DNA of 64,000 nt from Phyto melanocephala (lineage: Eukaryota; Arthropoda; Insecta; Diptera; Rhinophoridae). The stretch lies in NCBI GenBank assembly GCA_941918925.1, contig OW799234.1, positions 47,894,412-47,958,411 of the forward strand, read 5' to 3'. Below the pieces are notes generated by a model. It was not told where the DNA came from. It was given only the letters and a program-made list of their open reading frames with translations, and made no database searches. The position numbers and the translations under genes are program-made. Below, piece after piece: positions 59,138-64,000 of this stretch (the stretch's first letter is position 1; every line of letters starts with the position of its first letter).

Positions 59138-60210
59138 ACGCAAAGAAAAACCATGATTACGACATTATTGGTCATATTATTTTTTCTAAAACAATATTTG
59201 GTGGTCGAAAACAAGTACTAGTTATTTTTGTTTCATTTCATCATATATTTTGTCACGATAATCAAGCATTAGTTTGAATTATATCATTTAATGTTTACTT
59301 TTCGTAAAAGTTTCAAAATGGTTATCATTTTAAAAAAGTATGATTAAAAAAAAATAATTTGACAAAAATAACATTTTATTCAAAAGCATTTAAAATTACA
59401 AACAATCATTAAATAATAGGGGAGACAACAGTATGATTACAAATTAATCAAGCTATGACTTTTTTTTAACAATAATCTGATTTCAACTGTTCTTCTTCTT
59501 GCTGAATAAATTTTTATTATTTTAAGAGTTTGAGATGTCAAACAAATGAACAAAAATTTTTAAAAGTTAAAGAAAATTTACAAATAAACGAGAAAATGTA
59601 AAAAATATTGGTATAAAAATTTCAATCAAATTGGTAAGTATAATCAATATGTGTATGTTACAGCAAAAGACAATAATTTGCCGTAAAAAAGCAAAGATTG
59701 TCGATTTCAATTGTAGTCATATATATGATTATTGAATGATACTTAAATTAAACATAATAATAATAACTGGTAACCATTATTATTTTTAACCATAATCAAG
59801 GCATATCCATAAGGTATATGCAACGGCGAATTGATACAACAAAGCAACTTTTCATGGGATGTTTTATGTCAAGGCCAATTCGTATATCAGGGATGGAAAA
59901 GTTGTTTTTACATATTAAATATAATAAAATTTGATTAAAAACAGACTATAAATTTTTTAAACACATTATTAATGACGCAAAAGCAAAAAATATACATAAA
60001 TTAAGCACATTTATTGTCAAAAAAGTACACTCAAGTTAATTGTTAAATACCGAAACCAAAATCACATTTCCTATCCCTGCATTAATAAATGAAATCAAAG
60101 CGAATTCAACCAATTTTGACAAAATGTTTCACAATCAGCTGGGCTGATAATTTCACCTGTATGAATTCGCCTTGACCATAATCATACAATTCAATCATAG
60201 CATGTTGCTC
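59138..60210. mobile_element. MITE (CACGCAAAGAAAAAC end), right end truncated, with nested insertion
   Basis: Left terminus CACGCAAAGAAAAACCATG at about 59138. The interior is closely similar to 27381-27765, whose right terminus supplies the mirrored end. Similarity stops at CTTCGATT near 60215, so the right TIR is missing here. A 376-bp insertion (59799-60174) interrupts it. Confidence 0.7.
59799..60174. mobile_element. small TIR element inserted in the MITE
   Basis: The segment is flanked by a 10-bp direct repeat ACCATAATCA (59789-59798 and 60175-60184). The related copy at 27685-27694 has that sequence once, uninterrupted. Near the ends, GGCGAATTGATAC and GTATGAATTCGCC are inverted repeats. 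No ORF. Target length of about 8-10 bp would suit hAT or MULE mobilisation. Confidence 0.75.
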
Positions 60211-60215
60211 TTCGA

Positions 60216-61223
60216 TTTTTTTATTTTTTGTTAAGCCTGTGGTGCAGGAAATACAAAAAGCTACATACGCATGTAACTGCGACGTAATTTTGACGTCATC
60301 ATAAATCTATCCGCTTCGGTCACATGTGCTTCATTTTCATTTTTGGACTTAAATACATTTCGTGTAATATTAAAATCTCGCCAATATTTTTAAAAATGTT
60401 ATCAAATATTGAACATTTTAGTGACGCCAGACCCACACGTGCATGTGGCTGTTTACATTTCGTGCAATATAGGCTTTACACACGTTATTTTACGAATGTG
60501 TTGTAACTTTAATCTATAATTCGAAAAATACTGAAATTACGGAAATTACTAAAGTAGACATGTGGCTTTTAAGTTACAATGAAAAACGCAATGTCCTTGC
60601 TTACTCGGTATGGAGTAAATAGTTAATTCGATCATGAGACATTTCATTGCCAGTTAATTAAATATCAAATGTATACAAAACAAAACTTTAATTTGGGAAT
60701 ATATCCATGTTCAAATAAATGGAATTTTTAAGTCCAAAACGTGTTTGGAAAAAACATGAACGCATGTATATAATATGTTAATCAAAATGATCTCTCATAT
60801 GAATGGAGAAATTTTTTAAATTTTTCATTTTTTTTTGGTATTGTCTTCTTTTAAAAAAATTCAAAATTTTATGTTGCTAAAAACGAGCTTTTTGTATCTT
60901 TGACGTTAGGCAAAAACTTCTAAAGTCAAATAAATGTATGAGGTTTTGATTGGGTTGAATCAATTTTGTTTCTCTTTTCGTTTGGTATCGAATGCTTAAT
61001 ACAAACACTACTGCTTCCAACCGTAATCTTTTTTTCTTTTTGTAATAATTGAGAGAAATGCATATTTTTATTGGCCTTAAGCAAAAACTGAAGTCTTTGA
61101 CTTAGACCTTTTAGCCTAACAGCAAAAATTTATGTGTCAAATTTTTAGTTCAAGGAATTGATTGAATATTAAGTGATCTGCGCAAAAAAATATTTTAAGT
61201 ATTTCAAACAATAAATAATATAA
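60216..61223. other. no supported gene
   Basis: Featureless AT-rich DNA; ACATTTCGTG with TAATATT or CAATATA occurs twice (near 60356 and 60455), probably old repeat DNA. Confidence 0.4.
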
Positions 61224-62060
61224 AGGGTGTCTCGGTAATAATTCACTTTTTAAATTGGGTGTTACTTTGTTTTTATTTCGTAGCAGTCATATATGCTTAT
61301 TCCTCTAGCTAAACATGTAGTGCATTTTGAAAGACAACACACTACAATTGTAAAAAAGTTATTAAAAAAATTTCGAAAGCTATGCTGCTCGCAAGCTTCA
61401 AAGAATTTACACTCGAGAAAGTGCAAGCATTGGAAGTGCAACCATTGTAAATTTTAACAAAAAATTTCAACCTTCATGCATATAAAATTCAACTTACTCG
61501 GGAGCTAACTAACAGACCACGGAAGGCGCCGGAAGTTCGTTTAATAGGTAATAGAGCCAAGTAAATGTCAATTTTTCAAAAAAAAAGTCATCTTTTTCAG
61601 CGAAGTGCATTTCCATCTGAATGGCTTAATTTTATAAAAAACTTTCGAATTTAAGACTCAAAAAAGCTCATTAATCAATAAGAAACAAATGCATCTACAA
61701 CTGTAAGGTTATGATTTTGATCAGGCGGCGTGATACAGATGTAGCCAAAACAGCAGTGATTGTGAAAGACATTTGTTACTGAAACATGATAACAAAGTTC
61801 TTTTGGTTGTTTTAAGAAATTATGATGACAACTGGCCACCAAGATTATAAGCTTAAACGACGTGCTAGTTTTTCTTTGGGGTTTTGTGAAATCTAGACTT
61901 TGTGCGAATAAGCTAGAAACAATCCCTGAGCTCAAATAAGTGATCCATCATTTATGTGGAGAAGTCATGGAAAATTTTATGAACAAATTAATAACCTCTC
62001 ATCAGAGACGTCGAGGTCATTTCACGGATATTTTATTCCGAACTTTGTAATACATTAAAA
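61224..62060 (+). pseudogene. old mariner-like element remnant
   Basis: Starts GGGTGTCTCGGTAATAATTC, resembling the TIR of the 22.96 kb element. Scattered frames then give ILTKNFNLHAYKIQLTREL (compare ILTKDLHLHAYKLQLTQEL at 23.4 kb), EVHFHLNG (first catalytic aspartate block in normal copies), and further on NWPPR and LDFVRIS scraps of the C-terminal region. Many stops and shifts. No clean right TIR. Confidence 0.6.
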
Positions 62061-62399
62061 AACATCACAAATACCTATAAGTGACTTGCCATAACGCCAT
62101 TGCCATAAACAAAGAAACCATTTAAATTTTGATTTTGTATAACTATCACATTATGATTATGGCAGGATTAATTTTACCACTAGGTAATTCATATCGCCAT
62201 AATATTAAAGACTTTTATTTCACTTGGATTTTTTTCTTCTTTTTTGTGTTTTATCCGCGCAAGCAAGTCAGCGTTAAACAAATATTTCCTCAAATATCGA
62301 ATAGTATTATAATGAAAACAGCTTTTGTGAAAGGAATACCTCCACTTTTTTACATATAATTCCCAGTAAAAGTTTCATAAAATTTACTATTAAATACTG
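62061..62399. other. no supported gene
   Basis: The plus-strand frame 62129-62359 is hydrophobic, driven by a T-rich tract, and is not called. Confidence 0.4.
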
Positions 62400-63470
62400 A
62401 CAATAAAGGTCACACTGTATGCAAAAGATAATTTTTTATTTCATAAAATTGTATTCTTTCCTTTAGACAAAAGTCAGCACTTACATTTAATATACAAATT
62501 GTTTTTTTTTTTTGCTGAAGACAGCTTAGCATGTTTGCTTTTGCGAACATCTTTTTCCAATTCTACATTTGCAATTCGATAATGTATTTGTTAAAAATCG
62601 ATCATCAAACTCCACTACATCTTCATTACTAGAATCTGATGAATTTCCCACTATATCTAATTGATTTAATTCGTTGCGATGATAATATGGTCTGTGTTGG
62701 AATTTATCTAAAGATTCATTTGTATTTGTATTTGTATTTAAATAATATTTGTGTGTGCTGGTATTTTTATTGCCACCATTGAAGTCGTCGTCATAATTAT
62801 CTTTGGGAAAGATAATGATATGACTGGTAGGCCTTTTACTTTGTATTTTACTTAAGTTATATCTCAATTCATCTTCAGAATCGCTGTGAAATACAATTGA
62901 ATGCTTGGGTTTATTGTTTTCTGCCAAACCAAGATATGCATTAATAAGCACCAACAAAAAAATACACTTTTCAATCATGGTTAAATAAATTTTTAACGTC
63001 AATGTTTTAAATTTGATTTCTTATTTTTGTGGTCACTTGTTTTCTTATTTTTTTTATTTTTTATATTGCACTTTTAAAATACTACCAAGTTTGAAAAGTT
63101 ATTGTGCAAAACTATATGTTTTGAAAGTATATGTTAATTTATAACTTATGTTTGTTGAATTTACTATTTATATATTTAAATTCACTTAACAAAAATTCCC
63201 TTTTTCTATGCATTATTCTGTGTGCGAATACTAGACTTTTTATCAACTGAACTGAATCTCATTAAATTAGCAGCTAATTAAGATGAATTGTGGTTTCACT
63301 ATTATATCTGTTTATTTTTCTACCATAAACTTATAGCGAGAGAGTAAAAAATTTACAGTATTACTCTCTAAATACTCTAAAAATAAAAAAGTATACAAAC
63401 AATTTTACAAAAATTATCAACTAAACCAATGAAAATGACAATAAAAATGTAAATTCTTAGCTTTGAACTG
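62400..63470. repeat. segmental duplication, copy 2
   Basis: Counterpart of 55090-56220, including the 3' flank, the peptide gene and the upstream blocks CGAATACTAGACTTTTTATC, TTAGCAGCTAATT, GAATTGTGGTT, TAGCGAGAGA and ATTACTCTCTAAA. Confidence 0.7.
62526..62978 (-). CDS. small secreted protein with C-x-C-x5-C-x5-C tail, paralogue 2
   Basis: I start at ATG 62978 (MIEKCIFLLVLINAYLGLAE), because the upstream in-frame start at 63002 is TTG and the chosen Met aligns with that of the 55.2 kb paralogue. The product has 150 residues: signal peptide, then an acidic Asn/Thr/Asp-rich middle with the paired blocks SIVFHSDSEDE and IIIFPKDNYDDD, a TNTNTN stretch, and the tail NCKCRIGKRCSQKQTC with C136, C138, C144 and C150. 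It differs from its paralogue by insertions in the low-complexity middle while the signal and tail are kept, which suggests selection on the tail. Function unknown. Confidence 0.7.
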   Translation of the reverse strand: MIEKCIFLLVLINAYLGLAENNKPKHSIVFHSDSEDELRYNLSKIQSKRPTSHIIIFPKDNYDDDFNGGNKNTSTHKYYLNTNTNTNESLDKFQHRPYYHRNELNQLDIVGNSSDSSNEDVVEFDDRFLTNTLSNCKCRIGKRCSQKQTC

Positions 63471-64000
63471 ATGATATTTTTTAATAAATAATTGTGTACC
63501 GGCTGAATGCAGCCGAAACATTTTCCAAACTCAATGTGTTTTTAATGCCTTGCAGGGTTGCAAAAGTTTGTACAATTGTACTTTTTGTGGTACAATTTAA
63601 ACCTCAAAAGTAAAATGGTACACCAATTACCCATTTGGTACAATTTACTAACTTTCTCAGTTTATGTTTACGAATAGCATAGTGCCACTTCTTATAAAAT
63701 TTTTTCCTTACGAATACAAAAATTTTGACTCAATTAATACACAGCTTAGATCCCTGGCGGGTAAAGAAATATTAAAAAATTTTAAAAATTAAAGTATATG
63801 CAACTTTTGGGCTAAAGTTTCTGAAATAAAAAACCAATTGAATGAATTAATGTTTCCGGAACTTTCAAGAGTTCCACATTCGAAGACGATTTTTTTCTTC
63901 CGAAATATTATTAAAACGAAAGAACGAAATTCGTTAAAGTCATCAAATTATTGTTGTTTTAGTTTCTAAATACCAGATAACTTGTTATCAAAACCAATTT
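63471..64000. other. no gene seen
   Basis: AT-rich flank. A short GTACAATT-rich patch at 63565-63650 (repeated TTTGTACAATT and GGTACAATTT) may be old repeat DNA. Confidence 0.45.

Noticed and set aside
61675..61935. 86-codon minus-strand frame
   Set aside because: Antisense of an old mariner remnant whose plus-strand text is recognisable.

Overview
The window looks like nuclear DNA of a higher (probably calyptrate) fly. It is very AT-rich, has long gene-poor stretches, and is packed with decayed transposable elements typical of Diptera: mariner relatives, Jockey- and R1-like LINEs, and short interspersed elements whose TATACCC ends, near-terminal hairpin and internal GGGCGTGGCA motifs match the Drosophila DINE-1/INE-1 (Helentron-associated) class. 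No bacterial-style operons, rRNA, intact tRNA genes or CRISPR arrays are seen. The genus is an inference from general character only.

Host-type genes are few and small. Four single-exon-looking genes encode short secreted proteins: 40723-41178 (+), 46721-47194 (-), 55247-55654 (-) and 62526-62978 (-). Three of them (40.7, 55.2 and 62.5 kb) end in the same cysteine spacing, C-x-C-x5-C-x5-C. The 55.2 and 62.5 kb genes are clear paralogues lying in two direct copies of a roughly 1 kb segment that includes upstream DNA. The 46.7 kb gene has a different C-terminal cysteine pair. An isolated exon-like ORF with good splice signals lies at 51198-51502, and a CAA-rich possible 5' exon at 14463-14654.

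The rest is layered mobile DNA. 0-12 kb: fragments of a HINE-B-type repeat, a tRNA-derived SINE, an R1-like LINE 3' end, a small Helitron and a deleted mariner with TA duplications. 12-14.4 kb: a HINE-A element carrying a nested mariner remnant. 14.4-22 kb: mostly featureless AT-rich DNA with one possible MITE. 22-28 kb: three DDE transposase remnants and a nest in which a mariner (23885-28130) encloses a PHD-finger LINE ORF1, a HINE-A fragment and a MITE fragment. 29-34.5 kb: HINE-B, a Helitron with 120-bp tandem units, and a HINE-A interrupted by a Jockey/CR1-like LINE. 35-36.3 kb: the 3' part of an RNase H-bearing LINE. 37-39.7 kb: two HINE-B copies in inverted orientation, one holding a Helitron. 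42-46.3 kb: another HINE-A next to an unclassified TIR element. 48-55 kb: more HINE copies and two MITEs. 56.6-60.2 kb: a HINE-B fragment split by a Mutator-like element that itself holds a 174-bp-arm foldback, followed by nested MITEs. 61.2-62.1 kb: an old mariner remnant.

The two most interesting items are the secreted cysteine-tailed peptide family and the Mutator-like element with its nested near-perfect inverted repeat.
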